A stretch of 64,000 nt of DNA from Streptomyces chattanoogensis (GTDB taxonomy: Bacteria > Actinomycetota > Actinomycetes > Streptomycetales > Streptomycetaceae). Both the position numbers and the translations under genes were made by a program. Shown here piece by piece: positions 1 to 7,532 of the stretch (positions are counted from its first letter, which is position 1; every line of letters starts with the position of its first letter). The stretch covers positions 1 through 64,000 of the forward strand of contig NZ_LGKG01000154.1 of assembly GCF_001294335.1 (NCBI RefSeq), given 5' to 3'. The notes under the pieces were generated by a model, which made no database searches, was not told the DNA's origin, and saw only the letters and a list, made by a program, of their open reading frames with translations.

Positions 1-144
1 ACCTACAAGCAGCGCAACACCGTCGAGCGGTGCATCAACCGCCTCAAACAGTGGCGAGGAATCGCCACCCGCTACGAGAAGACCGCCACCATCTACCTGA
101 CCGGACTCCACATCGCGGGCATCTTCCTCTGGTCCGCCCGATGA
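1..144 (+). pseudogene. IS5-like transposase, C-terminal fragment (cut by window start)
   Basis: An open frame runs from the first base to a TGA at 142-144 and encodes 47 residues. They match the end of DDE transposases of the IS5 group common in streptomycetes: the N-T-V-E-R-C-I-N-R-L-K stretch carries the third acidic residue of the DDE triad, followed by the W-R-G-I-A-T-R-Y-E-K motif. Everything upstream lies outside the window, so it cannot be told whether the gene is intact. The bases just after the stop (about 145-165) resemble a terminal end of such an element, but no second inverted repeat is available for comparison. It lies on the side of the region that also carries excisionase and integrase genes. 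Confidence 0.8.
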
Positions 145-1173
145 TCCAAACGAAAGCCCCTAAGTCGCACGCCAGGCACGCCACCCATGCCGCATACGCC
201 TGCCGCGCCGGACGGCCGACGTGCAGAACTGAGCACCCGTTGCGAGGTGTTGGGAGGGGTCACCCCGATGGCATGCCTACCCGACCCAGTCATGCCACGA
301 GCCCTGACCGTGGCGCAGCTCAGCCGTCTCGCGGCCGTACAACACCCCCAGCCCGCTCACCCCGCACGACTAGGTTCGCCGTCAAAGAAGCCGAAACGGC
401 TGGGTTAGCTGTCAAACGACTCGATTGGATGCAGCATTCGCCCACGGCAGACGAGAAAGAGCCCCAAGGGACTGGAACCTCCTCCGGGACCATGTCAACG
501 TACAACGTCCCGGAAAACACCAGGTCAGCGAGCGATGAGGGGTTCCTGGTCGACCAACAGACAGGTCGGCCATGACGGCAGCCGGTACCCCAGCGCTGGT
601 CGGTCTCGTCGCCGAGGCCCCGACCCAAGGAGCCCCACCTGTCGAATGCCGCTCTCCGATCCGCCCGCTTCACTGCCCCCCGTCTTTCTGGCGCTCGGCG
701 CCCTGAACGCGTGGACCGCGCACAGACGACTACGGCGCCCTCGCCACGGCACTGTGTCTCTGTGTCTGCGCGGCCGGGCTCGGCGAGGACCTACTGCAAC
801 GCGGCTACCGTCGCGATCGAGCGGTCCTCGCGCACATCGTGATGCTTCCCGAAGTCGCCAACCCGGCACATTGCCCGAGGCGTTGGTGCTTCTGAACTCG
901 TCGTGGCCGGCAGCCTCGACTGACTCACCGACGGCGGGCTCCTGGTGCTCGTCACGGACGGCGCGACTCCCACTCCCCGGTCGTACCGGCTGGCTTCCTG
1001 ACCGAGGCCAATGCGCGGGGCTACAGGCAAAGCCCCGTGGGGCAGCGCGATACATAGCAGACGATCCCCGGTTACCGAAACCGGGGATCGCGGCAGAGCA
1101 TTGATGGTGTTCGCACCCGGCTGCGCTTGGCTGCGGACACAGTAGAAAGCGCCGCAAAGGCTCAGAGGAGGAA
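145..1173. other. 1 kb without a convincing gene, probably decayed
   Basis: Open frames exist on both strands, but none has streptomycete codon use, a credible ribosome-binding site and recognisable protein content together. A short plus-strand stretch near 722-880 reads D-D-Y-G-A-L-A-T-A-L then E-D-L-L-Q-R-G-Y-R-R-D, which looks like a remnant of a real coding sequence but soon hits a stop. The segment ends with a perfect hairpin (1063-1089) and the strong Shine-Dalgarno of the next gene. The decay is consistent with an old element boundary next to the transposase fragment. Confidence 0.5.
1063..1089. terminator. Perfect 11-bp hairpin upstream of the excisionase gene
   Basis: GATCCCCGGTT (1063-1073) is followed by five loop bases and its exact complement (1079-1089). 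No T-run follows. It could end transcription coming from the left, or be a protein-binding element controlling the excisionase/integrase pair that begins 85 bases downstream. Confidence 0.5.
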
Positions 1174-1542
1174 ATGAGCCGCCCCGCCCTGAGCCCATCC
1201 GGCCCGACCCCCTCCCTCATCCACAGAAAACCCTCCATGCCTGTACGACCGCTGTTTGTCTCTTCGACCGCACCTGCCCCCACGAGCGCTCTACGCGCCG
1301 CATTCCTCAACGTTAAGGACGCGGCCGCGTACCTCGGCCTCTCACCGCACACGCTTTACGTCTGGCGCCACCGACGGCAGGGCCCGCCGAGCTTCCGAAT
1401 GGGCCCCCGCGGCCGCGTCATGTACCGGCGGGAAGTCCTTGACGCCTGGATTCGTGAGCAGGAGCGGGCTGACTCCCGCTCCAACCCGGCGCTGAACCCG
1501 CTGAGCGCAGCTCCCCAGCAGCGAAGCCGCCGCAGTGCCTGA
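1174..1542 (+). CDS. Excisionase-like helix-turn-helix protein of an integrative element
   Basis: 122 residues. After a Pro/Ser-rich N-terminal tail of about 45 residues comes a MerR/Xis-type winged-helix domain: L-N-V-K-D-A-A-A-Y-L-G-L-S-P-H-T-L-Y-V-W, then a wing with G-P-R-G-R-V-M-Y-R-R-E-V-L-D-A-W. This is the usual form of the small DNA-binding directionality factors placed before tyrosine integrases in actinobacterial integrative elements and phages. The ATG follows a strong site (AGAGGAGGAA, 1164-1173). The integrase starts 51 bases downstream on the same strand, so the two are probably co-transcribed. Inferred role: biasing the integrase toward excision. It could instead be a transcriptional regulator of the element. 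Confidence 0.75.
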   Translation: MSRPALSPSGPTPSLIHRKPSMPVRPLFVSSTAPAPTSALRAAFLNVKDAAAYLGLSPHTLYVWRHRRQGPPSFRMGPRGRVMYRREVLDAWIREQERADSRSNPALNPLSAAPQQRSRRSA

Positions 1543-1593
1543 CATTCCGTACGTCGTCGCGCGCCGTTTGCCCCCTCTCGAAAGGAGCCTCTC

Positions 1594-2832
1594 CTGGCCG
1601 GCTACATAGAAGACCGTTGGATCAAGAAGAAGAAGGACCCGGTCACAGGGAAAAGGGAGAAGACCGCTCGCTACGGCAAGGGGAAGCGATACAAGGTCGC
1701 TGGCATACCTGGAGTCCGGGACTGTTCCTTCGACACCTTGGAGGATGCCAAGGCGTGGCTTCGTCGGGCAGCCACGGACGAGGAACGCGGCGAGTTCGTG
1801 GACCCGCGTGACGGATCCATCACGCTGGCCGACTACATCGCGATGCATTGGGCGCCGGGCAGCGGCGGTGTTCCGAAGACCCAGGATAACCAGGAGCGGA
1901 GAGCGCGCCTTCACATCATTCCGCACCTGGGCCAACTGCCCCTCAGGAACATCACGGCAGCGGATCTGCGCGCGTACGTAGCCAAATTGGAGTCAACCGT
2001 CTCCTCGGTCGACTACCAGCGCGGCATCCTGTCCGAGCTCTCCGCCATCCTGGAGGCGGCCGTTGATGACAAGCGGCTCGCCGGGAACCCCATGCACGCG
2101 AAGTCCGTTCGGTGGCCCAAGGCGCCACAGGAGCGCCGCGAGGCTTGGCGGTTGGAAACGGCGCTGCGAGTCCGCGACGCCATCAACCCGCGCAACCGGA
2201 TAACCGTCGTTCTCGGTCTGGGGTGCGGGCTTCGTCAGGGCGAGGTATTCGGATTGAGCCCGGAGGACATCGACTACGCGAGAGGCGTGCTTCATGTCCG
2301 TCGCCAAGTCCAGGCGATCAAGGGGAGGCTGTATTTCACCTTGCCGAAGGGGAAGAAGACCCGTGTCGTCGACATGCCCTCCTCGGTTGCCGAGGAGCTC
2401 AAGCGCCACGTCGAAGCGTTCCCACCGGTGGAAGTGGAGCTTCCGTGGGGGAAGCCGGAGGGGCAAGGAAGGAAGTTCTCGCTGCTGCTCACCACGCGAT
2501 TCGGCAATGCCGTGGCGGTGAACACGTGGAACACCTACACGTGGAAACCCGCGCTGGCCAAGGCCGGCATCATCCCGCCGCGGCCCAAAGGGGCGAAGCC
2601 ATGGCAGTGGGAGGCGGCACCGAAGGAAGGCTTCCACGTGCTGCGGCACACCTACGCCTCGATGATGCTGGAAGCGGGGGAGTCCGTGGTGACTGTGGCG
2701 CGGTGGCTCGGGCACTCCTCGCCAGCCATCACGCTCGGTTACTACGCTCACTTCATGCCGGAGGCCGGAAGCAAGGGGCGCACCGCCATTGACGGACTGC
2801 TCGAGAGGACGGGGGATCCACCGTGCCAGTAG
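1594..2832 (+). CDS. int: Site-specific tyrosine recombinase (integrase)
   Basis: 412 residues from a CTG start. Order: short basic N-terminus (A-G-Y-I-E-D-R-W), an arm region with G-I-P-G-V-R-D, a SAM-like core-binding domain (about 65-150), and a catalytic domain with Arg in G-C-G-L-R-Q-G-E, H-V-L-R-H-T-Y-A, the G-H-S-S motif and the nucleophilic Tyr in L-G-Y-Y-A-H. All expected catalytic residues are present, so it looks functional. The CTG at 1594 is chosen because AAAGGAG (1581-1587) sits six bases upstream and because family members begin at this point; the first ATG in frame (1738) would cut off the N-terminus. It acts with the preceding excisionase on the element's att site. No tRNA gene or clear att repeat is seen in 2833-2938, the expected place. 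Confidence 0.9.
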   Translation: MAGYIEDRWIKKKKDPVTGKREKTARYGKGKRYKVAGIPGVRDCSFDTLEDAKAWLRRAATDEERGEFVDPRDGSITLADYIAMHWAPGSGGVPKTQDNQERRARLHIIPHLGQLPLRNITAADLRAYVAKLESTVSSVDYQRGILSELSAILEAAVDDKRLAGNPMHAKSVRWPKAPQERREAWRLETALRVRDAINPRNRITVVLGLGCGLRQGEVFGLSPEDIDYARGVLHVRRQVQAIKGRLYFTLPKGKKTRVVDMPSSVAEELKRHVEAFPPVEVELPWGKPEGQGRKFSLLLTTRFGNAVAVNTWNTYTWKPALAKAGIIPPRPKGAKPWQWEAAPKEGFHVLRHTYASMMLEAGESVVTVARWLGHSSPAITLGYYAHFMPEAGSKGRTAIDGLLERTGDPPCQ

Positions 2833-2938
2833 AAACTCCCCAGATTCTCCCCAGGGCTGATCGCGGCGGATTCCCCGCTTGTGTGCGCCTGGATTTAATT
2901 GTGGATTGTAAGGCCGCTTGGTCGGATAGCCTGGGAAA

Positions 2939-3763
2939 ATGCTGACCGAAGTCACAGCGACCCGCTATGTCACGCCCTTGCGTGAGGGCGGATCGCTCCC
3001 GGGGATCGTCGAGGCCGACGATCTCGGTACGTACATCATGAAGTTCACCGGCGCAGGTCAGGGCCGCAAGACCCTGGTGGCGGAGATCATCTGCGGGCTG
3101 CTGGGGCGCCGGCTGGGGCTGCGGGTGCCGGATCTGGTCCAGATGCAGCTCGACCCCGTGATCGGGCTGAGCGAGCCGGACCAGGAGGTGCAGGAGCTCC
3201 TCAAGGCCAGCGGCGGGCTGAACCTCGGGATGGACTACCTTCCCGGGTCGCTCGGCTTCGATCCGCTCGCCTTCGAGGTGAGCTCCCGTGAGGCGGGCCG
3301 CGTGGTGTGGTTCGACGCGCTGATCAACAACGTCGACCGGTCCTGGCGCAACCCCAACATGCTGGTCTGGCACGGCGAGCTGTGGCTGATCGACCACGGC
3401 GCCACGATGATCTGGCACCACAACTGGCCCAGCGCCGAGAAGGCCGCCGTCAAGCCCTTCAACGCCTCCGACCATGTGCTGGCCACCTTCGCCCCGGACG
3501 TGTCCTCCGCGGCCGCCGAGTTCGCACCCTGTATCACCGAGGAACTCCTCACCGAGATCACGGCCCAGGTCCCCGACGAATGGCTGACGGACGAGCCCGG
3601 CTTCGACTCGCCGGACGAGGTGCGCCGGGCCTATGTCAGGGCCCTGCTGTCCCGCGCCGAGGTGATCAGCGACCACATCACCCTCGGGGACCGCACCGAG
3701 GACGCCCCCTCGCAGGCACCGGAATGGCTGGCGGGCAGGCTCCCGCGGAAGGTAGTGACGTGA
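2939..3763 (+). CDS. HipA-like protein kinase (HipA family, no partner antitoxin)
   Basis: 274 residues with the HipA-type kinase core: a nucleotide-binding N-lobe (Y-I-M-K-F-T-G-A-G-Q-G), then W-F-D-A-L-I-N-N-V-D-R-S with the catalytic Asp, R-N-P-N-M-L, and L-W-L-I-D-H-G-A with the metal-binding Asp. It lacks the N-terminal subdomain of classical HipA toxins, and no HipB-like HTH protein is adjacent, so it should not be read as a toxin-antitoxin module. It is followed after 73 bases by a DUF3037 protein; this pair recurs in actinobacteria and the two probably act together. The substrate is unknown. The ATG at 2939 has a weak ribosome-binding site but fits the family N-terminus. It is the first gene right of the integrase. 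Confidence 0.8.
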   Translation: MLTEVTATRYVTPLREGGSLPGIVEADDLGTYIMKFTGAGQGRKTLVAEIICGLLGRRLGLRVPDLVQMQLDPVIGLSEPDQEVQELLKASGGLNLGMDYLPGSLGFDPLAFEVSSREAGRVVWFDALINNVDRSWRNPNMLVWHGELWLIDHGATMIWHHNWPSAEKAAVKPFNASDHVLATFAPDVSSAAAEFAPCITEELLTEITAQVPDEWLTDEPGFDSPDEVRRAYVRALLSRAEVISDHITLGDRTEDAPSQAPEWLAGRLPRKVVT

Positions 3764-3836
3764 GCAAGCTGAGCGAGCGAGCCATGAGGAGGGGCGCGCC
3801 TCGGGCGTGCGGGGCCGGGCGGAGCGGGGATTCGGC

Positions 3837-4232
3837 ATGAGTGGTCTGCACAACGGGCGCGATGTTTTCGAGTACGCCCTGATCAGGGTCGTGCCGAGGG
3901 TCGAGCGGGGCGAGATGATCAACGCCGGCGTGATCGTGTACTGCCGCGCCCGGCGCTTCGTCGAGGCCCGTACCCATCTGGACGAGGCCCGGCTGCTGGC
4001 CCTGGACCCCTCGTGCGACGTCGAGGGCGTACGGGCCGCGCTCGCCGCCGTCGAGGGCGTCTGCCACGGCGGGGCGGCGGCCGGCCAGGCCGCGGGGGAC
4101 GACGCGGGGCGCCGCTTCCGCTGGCTGATCGCGCCGCGCAGCACGATCGTCCAGCCGGGCCCGGTCCACACCGGCCTGACCGGCGACCCCTCCGCGGAGG
4201 CGAAGCGGCTGCTGGAGCTGCTGGTGCGCTGA
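3837..4232 (+). CDS. DUF3037 family protein
   Basis: 131 residues. The opening V-F-E-Y-A-L-I-R-V-V-P-R-V-E-R-G-E and the following N-A-G-V-I-V-Y-C are the signature of DUF3037, a small domain usually encoded beside a HipA-like kinase, as here. No catalytic motif can be named. The start at 3837 is preceded by GAGCGGGG; an in-frame start at 3807 is possible but would add an Arg-rich tail not typical of the family. Function unknown; the constant neighbourhood suggests an adaptor or partner of the kinase. Confidence 0.8.
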   Translation: MSGLHNGRDVFEYALIRVVPRVERGEMINAGVIVYCRARRFVEARTHLDEARLLALDPSCDVEGVRAALAAVEGVCHGGAAAGQAAGDDAGRRFRWLIAPRSTIVQPGPVHTGLTGDPSAEAKRLLELLVR

Positions 4233-4250
4233 GCCGCAGGAACACCGCGC

Positions 4251-4290
4251 AAGGGCGCCGGTTCCGTCCCCGGACGGAGCCGGCGCCTTT
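4251..4290 (+). terminator. Strong stem-loop terminator after the kinase/DUF3037 pair
   Basis: GGCGCCGG (4254-4261) pairs with CCGGCGCC (4280-4287). An inner CCGTCC/GGACGG stem stacks on it, with A residues before and TTT after. Its place 18 bases after the DUF3037 stop supports an intrinsic terminator. Confidence 0.8.
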
Positions 4291-4340
4291 GTGCCGGTCG
4301 GGGCGCCGGGTGAGGTGGGTTACGGCGCGGCTGCGGGGCG

Positions 4341-4392
4341 TTGACAGCGGGTGGCCGGGCTTCTAGCGTCAGCCCTACTAAGCGGTTGCTCA
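4341..4392 (+). promoter_or_regulatory. Housekeeping-type promoter with downstream palindrome
   Basis: TTGACA (4341-4346), a 17-base spacer and TAGCGT (4364-4369) form a good sigma-70 (HrdB-like) promoter for the two SDR genes. The predicted start near 4376 is followed at once by TAAGCGGTTGCTCA (4379-4392), an imperfect palindrome with AGC/GCT arms. Its place over the transcription start suggests a repressor site, perhaps for a TetR-type lipid regulator; no such gene is adjacent. Confidence 0.6.
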
Positions 4393-4448
4393 CCTGTTCG
4401 GCCGGTGCGGCGAGTCGCTTTCGAGGTTTCGAGGTGAGGAGAACCCGC

Positions 4449-5210
4449 ATGTCCACCACCGAGCAGCGCGTCGCCATCGTGACGGGCGCGGCCCGCGGCA
4501 TCGGCGCGGCCACCGCCGTACGCCTGGCCGCCGAGGGCCGTGCCGTCGCCGTACTCGACCTCGACGAGGCGGCCTGCAAGGACACCGTCGAGAAGATCAC
4601 CGCGGCGGGCGGCAAGGCCATCGCCGTCGGGTGCGACGTCTCCGACGAGGCCCAGGTCGAGGCGGCCGTCGCGCGCGTCGCCGAGGAGCTCGGTGCGCCG
4701 ACCGTGCTGGTCAACAACGCGGGCGTGCTCCGTGACAACCTGCTCTTCAAGATGAGCGCCGCCGACTGGGACACGGTCATGAGCGTGCATCTGCGGGGCG
4801 CGTTCCTGATGTCGCGGGCCTGTCAGAAGCACATGGTCGACGCCAAGTTCGGCCGGATCGTCAACCTCTCCTCCAGTTCGGCGCTCGGCAACCGCGGTCA
4901 GGTCAACTACTCCGCCGCCAAGGCCGGTCTGCAGGGCTTCACCAAGACCCTCGCCATCGAGCTCGGCAAGTTCGGCGTCACCGCCAACGCCGTCGCCCCC
5001 GGCTTCATCGTCACCGACATGACGGCGGCCACCGCCGAGCGCGTCGGCATGGGCTTCGAGGACTTCCAGGCCGCGGCCGCCACCCAGATCCCGGTCCAGC
5101 GGGTCGGCAGGCCCGAGGACATCGCCAACGCCATCGCCTTCTTCACGGGCGAGGCGGCCGGATTCGTCTCCGGCCAGGTCATGTACGTCGCCGGCGGCCC
5201 GCTCAACTGA
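4449..5210 (+). CDS. SDR family oxidoreductase, FabG-like
   Basis: 253 residues, classical short-chain dehydrogenase. Cofactor motif T-G-A-A-R-G-I-G near residue 12, N-N-A-G near 89, catalytic Ser in N-L-S-S-S-S and the Y-S-A-A-K active-site motif, ending in a C-terminal G-G-P-L-N. An acidic residue after beta-2 (V-L-D-L-D) suggests NAD(H) preference. The substrate is not evident; FabG-like enzymes of this type often act on 3-oxoacyl or 3-hydroxyacyl thioesters. The ATG at 4449 follows GAGGTGAGGAG. It shares a promoter with a second SDR 17 bases downstream. Confidence 0.85.
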   Translation: MSTTEQRVAIVTGAARGIGAATAVRLAAEGRAVAVLDLDEAACKDTVEKITAAGGKAIAVGCDVSDEAQVEAAVARVAEELGAPTVLVNNAGVLRDNLLFKMSAADWDTVMSVHLRGAFLMSRACQKHMVDAKFGRIVNLSSSSALGNRGQVNYSAAKAGLQGFTKTLAIELGKFGVTANAVAPGFIVTDMTAATAERVGMGFEDFQAAAATQIPVQRVGRPEDIANAIAFFTGEAAGFVSGQVMYVAGGPLN

Positions 5211-5227
5211 CCCCAGGAGTCCAGGAC

Positions 5228-5998
5228 ATGACCGAGCAGAACAACGGGCTCCCCGAGCTCTCCGGCAAGGTGGCGCTGGTCACCGGTGCCAGCCGCGGCA
5301 TCGGCTACGGCATCGCGCAGGCCCTGGTGGCCCGTGGCGACCGGGTCGTCATCACCGGCCGCAACGAGGACGCGCTCAAGGAGGCCGCCGAGGCGCTGGG
5401 CGCGGACCGGGTGATCGGCGTCGCCGGCAAGGCGCACGACGAGGCCCACCAGGCCGTCGCCGTCGAGCGGGCGATGGAGGCCTTCGGGCGCATCGACTAC
5501 CTCGTCAACAACGCCGGCACGAACCCGGTGTTCGGCCCCATCGCCGACCTCGACCTCGGTGTCGCGCGCAAAGTGTTCGAGACCAACGTGATCTCGGCGC
5601 TGGGCTTTGCGCAGCGCACCTGGCACGCCTGGCAGAAGGACAACGGCGGCGCGATCGTCAACATCGCGTCCGTCGCCGGCCTCAACGCCTCGCCCTTCGT
5701 CGGCGCGTACGGCGTGAGCAAGGCCGCCATGATCAACCTGACGCAGCAGCTCGCCCACGAGTTCGCGCCGGTGGCCCGGGTCAACTCCATCGCGCCCGCG
5801 GTGATCAAGACCAAGTTCGCGGCCGCGCTGTACGAGAACCGCGAGGAGGAAGCGACGGCCGCCTACCCGATGGCGCGGCTCGGTGTCCCGGAGGACATCG
5901 GCGGGGCCGCGGCCTTCCTGCTGTCCGACGCCTCCGGGTGGATCACCGGGCAGACGCTGGTCGTGGACGGCGGGCTGTTCCTCAACGCCGGGGTCTGA
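5228..5998 (+). CDS. SDR family oxidoreductase
   Basis: 256 residues. T-G-A-S-R-G-I-G cofactor motif, N-N-A-G, catalytic Ser in N-I-A-S-V-A-G and Y-G-V-S-K active site are all intact. I-T-G-R-N after beta-2 suggests NADP(H). It starts 17 bases after the previous SDR with a CAGGAGTCC site, so the two are co-transcribed and may act in sequence on related substrates. The C-terminal G-W-I-T-G-Q-T-L-V-V-D-G-G is typical of the classical group. The specific substrate is unknown. Confidence 0.85.
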   Translation: MTEQNNGLPELSGKVALVTGASRGIGYGIAQALVARGDRVVITGRNEDALKEAAEALGADRVIGVAGKAHDEAHQAVAVERAMEAFGRIDYLVNNAGTNPVFGPIADLDLGVARKVFETNVISALGFAQRTWHAWQKDNGGAIVNIASVAGLNASPFVGAYGVSKAAMINLTQQLAHEFAPVARVNSIAPAVIKTKFAAALYENREEEATAAYPMARLGVPEDIGGAAAFLLSDASGWITGQTLVVDGGLFLNAGV

Positions 5999-6009
5999 TG
6001 CCTGTGGTG

Positions 6010-6039
6010 CCCGCCCACCCCTCGACAGGGGTGGGCGGG
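6010..6039. terminator. Bidirectional terminator between convergent genes
   Basis: A perfect 13-bp inverted repeat (6010-6022 with 6027-6039) closes on a CGAC tetraloop between the SDR stop at 5998 and the hydrolase stop at 6065. It can serve both convergent units. Confidence 0.85.
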
Positions 6040-6064
6040 GGACCCGTTCTCCGGCAGGGCCGCG

Positions 6065-6889
6065 TCAGCCGGCGGACACCGCGCGAAGGAAGTCCCCAAG
6101 GATCGCGTTGAAGGCCTCCGGCCGTTCCATGTTGGGGTAGTGCGCGGTGCCCTCGATGCGCGTCGCGCGGCCGTTCGCGACGGTGCGTACGAGGCGCTCG
6201 GCCATGCGGAGGTGGTCGTCCGCGTCGAGGGCGCCGTTGATCGCGAGGAGCGGGACCGTGATCTTCGCGGCGCGCTCCCAGGTGTCGGTCACGGGCACCC
6301 GCCAGTCCCGTCCGTCGCCGGTGTGCTTGGCGACCGTGCGCTCGGTCATGTCGCGCAGGAGCCGTACGACGCGGGGATCGAGGTCGTCGAGGACGCGGTG
6401 CGGCCCGGGGGCCAGGAGCATGAACGCGTCGACGTAGGCCTTGGCGTCACCGGCGGCCAGGGCGCGGGCCTGCTCGGCCTGGATCTCCGTGATCCAGGGG
6501 TCCCGCCAGTCGGGCTCGCTGGTCCCGACACCACTGACCACCAACGCCCGTACCAGCTCGGGGTGTTCGAGCGCGGTGTCGACCGCGAGGGCCCCGCCCA
6601 TCGACACGCCGACGAGGACGGCGGGCCCGGTGCCGAGATGGCGCAGCAGCCCGCCCAGGTCGTCGGCGTTACGGAACGGCCTGCTCGCATTGGCGGACCC
6701 GCCGTGACCGCGGGCGTCGGGTGCGATCACGCGGTAGTGCGACGCGAGGGCCGCCACCTGGCCGTCCCACATGCGGTGGTCGAGGAAACCGCCGTGCAGC
6801 AGGACCAGTGGCTGTCCGGTGCCGACGTCGCGGTACGCGAGCCGGCCGGCCGGGAGCTCCAACGCGTACATGTCAGAGGCATCAGTCAT
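6065..6889 (-). CDS. Alpha/beta hydrolase
   Basis: 274 residues. Alpha/beta fold with the oxyanion motif L-L-H-G-G-F, D-A-R-G-H-G-G, nucleophile elbow G-V-S-M-G-G, an acid in N-G-A-L-D-A-D-D and a C-terminal catalytic His in E-G-T-A-H-Y-P. All triad residues are visible. It resembles esterases and enol-lactone hydrolases, but the substrate cannot be set. The ATG at 6889 is the start nearest the shared control region with a divergent MarR regulator, so this is probably the target that MarR represses. Much longer in-frame starts would run through the regulator gene and are rejected. Confidence 0.85.
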   Translation of the reverse strand: MTDASDMYALELPAGRLAYRDVGTGQPLVLLHGGFLDHRMWDGQVAALASHYRVIAPDARGHGGSANASRPFRNADDLGGLLRHLGTGPAVLVGVSMGGALAVDTALEHPELVRALVVSGVGTSEPDWRDPWITEIQAEQARALAAGDAKAYVDAFMLLAPGPHRVLDDLDPRVVRLLRDMTERTVAKHTGDGRDWRVPVTDTWERAAKITVPLLAINGALDADDHLRMAERLVRTVANGRATRIEGTAHYPNMERPEAFNAILGDFLRAVSAG

Positions 6890-6890
6890 G

Positions 6891-6938
6891 ACAACCAAGG
6901 TGCCATCTTCGTGCAAGCTTGGCAACCAAGGTGTCATC
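6891..6938. promoter_or_regulatory. Operator repeats between hydrolase and MarR genes
   Basis: CAACCAAGGTG followed by C/T and CATC occurs twice as a direct repeat (about 6892-6907 and 6923-6938, 31 bases apart, three helical turns). The second copy is also half of the inverted repeat CTTGG-CAA-CCAAG (6918-6930). They fill the whole gap between the divergent starts. Likely binding sites of the MarR protein for itself and for the hydrolase gene. Confidence 0.65.
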
Positions 6939-6946
6939 ATGGTGCG

Positions 6947-7414
6947 GTGACCGACAAGCCACTCGAACCCGATGACCTCGCCCTCCGGCTCACGGAGGTG
7001 TTCGCCCTGGTGGGCCCGCTGTACCGACGGGTGCAGCGCAAGGTGGAGCAGGCCGCGCCGATCGAGGGACTCTCCGTCGGTGTGCGCGCGGTGCTCGACC
7101 TGCTCCGCGAACACGGGCCCATGACCGTCCCGCAGATGGGCCGCGAGCAGGCGCTGAGCCGGCAGTTCGTGCAGCGGATGGTCAACGACGCGGCAGCACA
7201 GCAGCTCGTCGAGATCATCCCCAACCCCGCGCACCGGCGCTCCTCGCTGATCCGGCTGACCGATGCGGGGAGAGCGGCCATCACCGCGGTGACCACCCGC
7301 GAACACGCCCTGCTGCGGCAGGTCGGCGGCGACCTGACCGATGCCGACGTCAGGGCCTGTGTACGGGTCCTCACGGAGATGCTCGAGCTCTTCGACCACG
7401 TGGATGTGAACTGA
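6947..7414 (+). CDS. MarR family transcriptional regulator
   Basis: 155 residues from a GTG start. Winged-helix MarR fold: dimerisation helices at both ends, recognition region M-T-V-P-Q-M-G-R-E-Q-A-L-S-R-Q-F-V-Q-R-M, and a wing with N-P-A-H-R-R-S-S-L-I-R-L-T-D-A-G. Divergent from the hydrolase and separated from it by repeat operators, so it is probably an autoregulated local repressor released by a small ligand. No ribosome-binding site is clear before the GTG, which lies only nine bases after the second operator repeat. Confidence 0.85.
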   Translation: MTDKPLEPDDLALRLTEVFALVGPLYRRVQRKVEQAAPIEGLSVGVRAVLDLLREHGPMTVPQMGREQALSRQFVQRMVNDAAAQQLVEIIPNPAHRRSSLIRLTDAGRAAITAVTTREHALLRQVGGDLTDADVRACVRVLTEMLELFDHVDVN

Positions 7415-7471
7415 CGCGCCATGATGTCCGGGCGCCCGGCGGTGCCGGTGAGCGGGTGCCCGCGGACCGCG

Positions 7472-7494
7472 TTGTCAGTGGTCGCCGGTAAGTT
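7472..7494 (+). promoter_or_regulatory. RecA-NDp (PafBC-type) DNA-damage promoter for ung
   Basis: TTGTCAGTG (7472-7480), eight bases, then TAAGTT (7489-7494) fits the actinobacterial LexA-independent damage promoter consensus TTGTCRGTG-N8-TANNNT exactly. It lies 38 bases before the uracil-DNA glycosylase start. The same motif occurs at 48899. Confidence 0.85.
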
Positions 7495-7532
7495 CTGATG
7501 ATGAGAACGGAACGTACACCGGAGGTTGTGAC

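Noticed and set aside
525..1352. Minus-strand 275-codon frame in the left region
   Set aside because: Overlaps the excisionase gene, lacks a ribosome-binding site and shows no protein-like composition.
2833..2938. tRNA gene as integrase attachment site
   Set aside because: No cloverleaf, T-loop consensus or acceptor stem could be found on either strand.
2939..4232. HipA-like kinase as a toxin-antitoxin module
   Set aside because: No HipB-type HTH gene nearby and the HipA N-terminal subdomain is absent; the partner is DUF3037.
2753..4780. Very long minus-strand open frame across the kinase/DUF3037/SDR genes
   Set aside because: Third-position G/C bias opens antisense frames; its translation has no domain, and the plus-strand genes have clear families and ribosome-binding sites.
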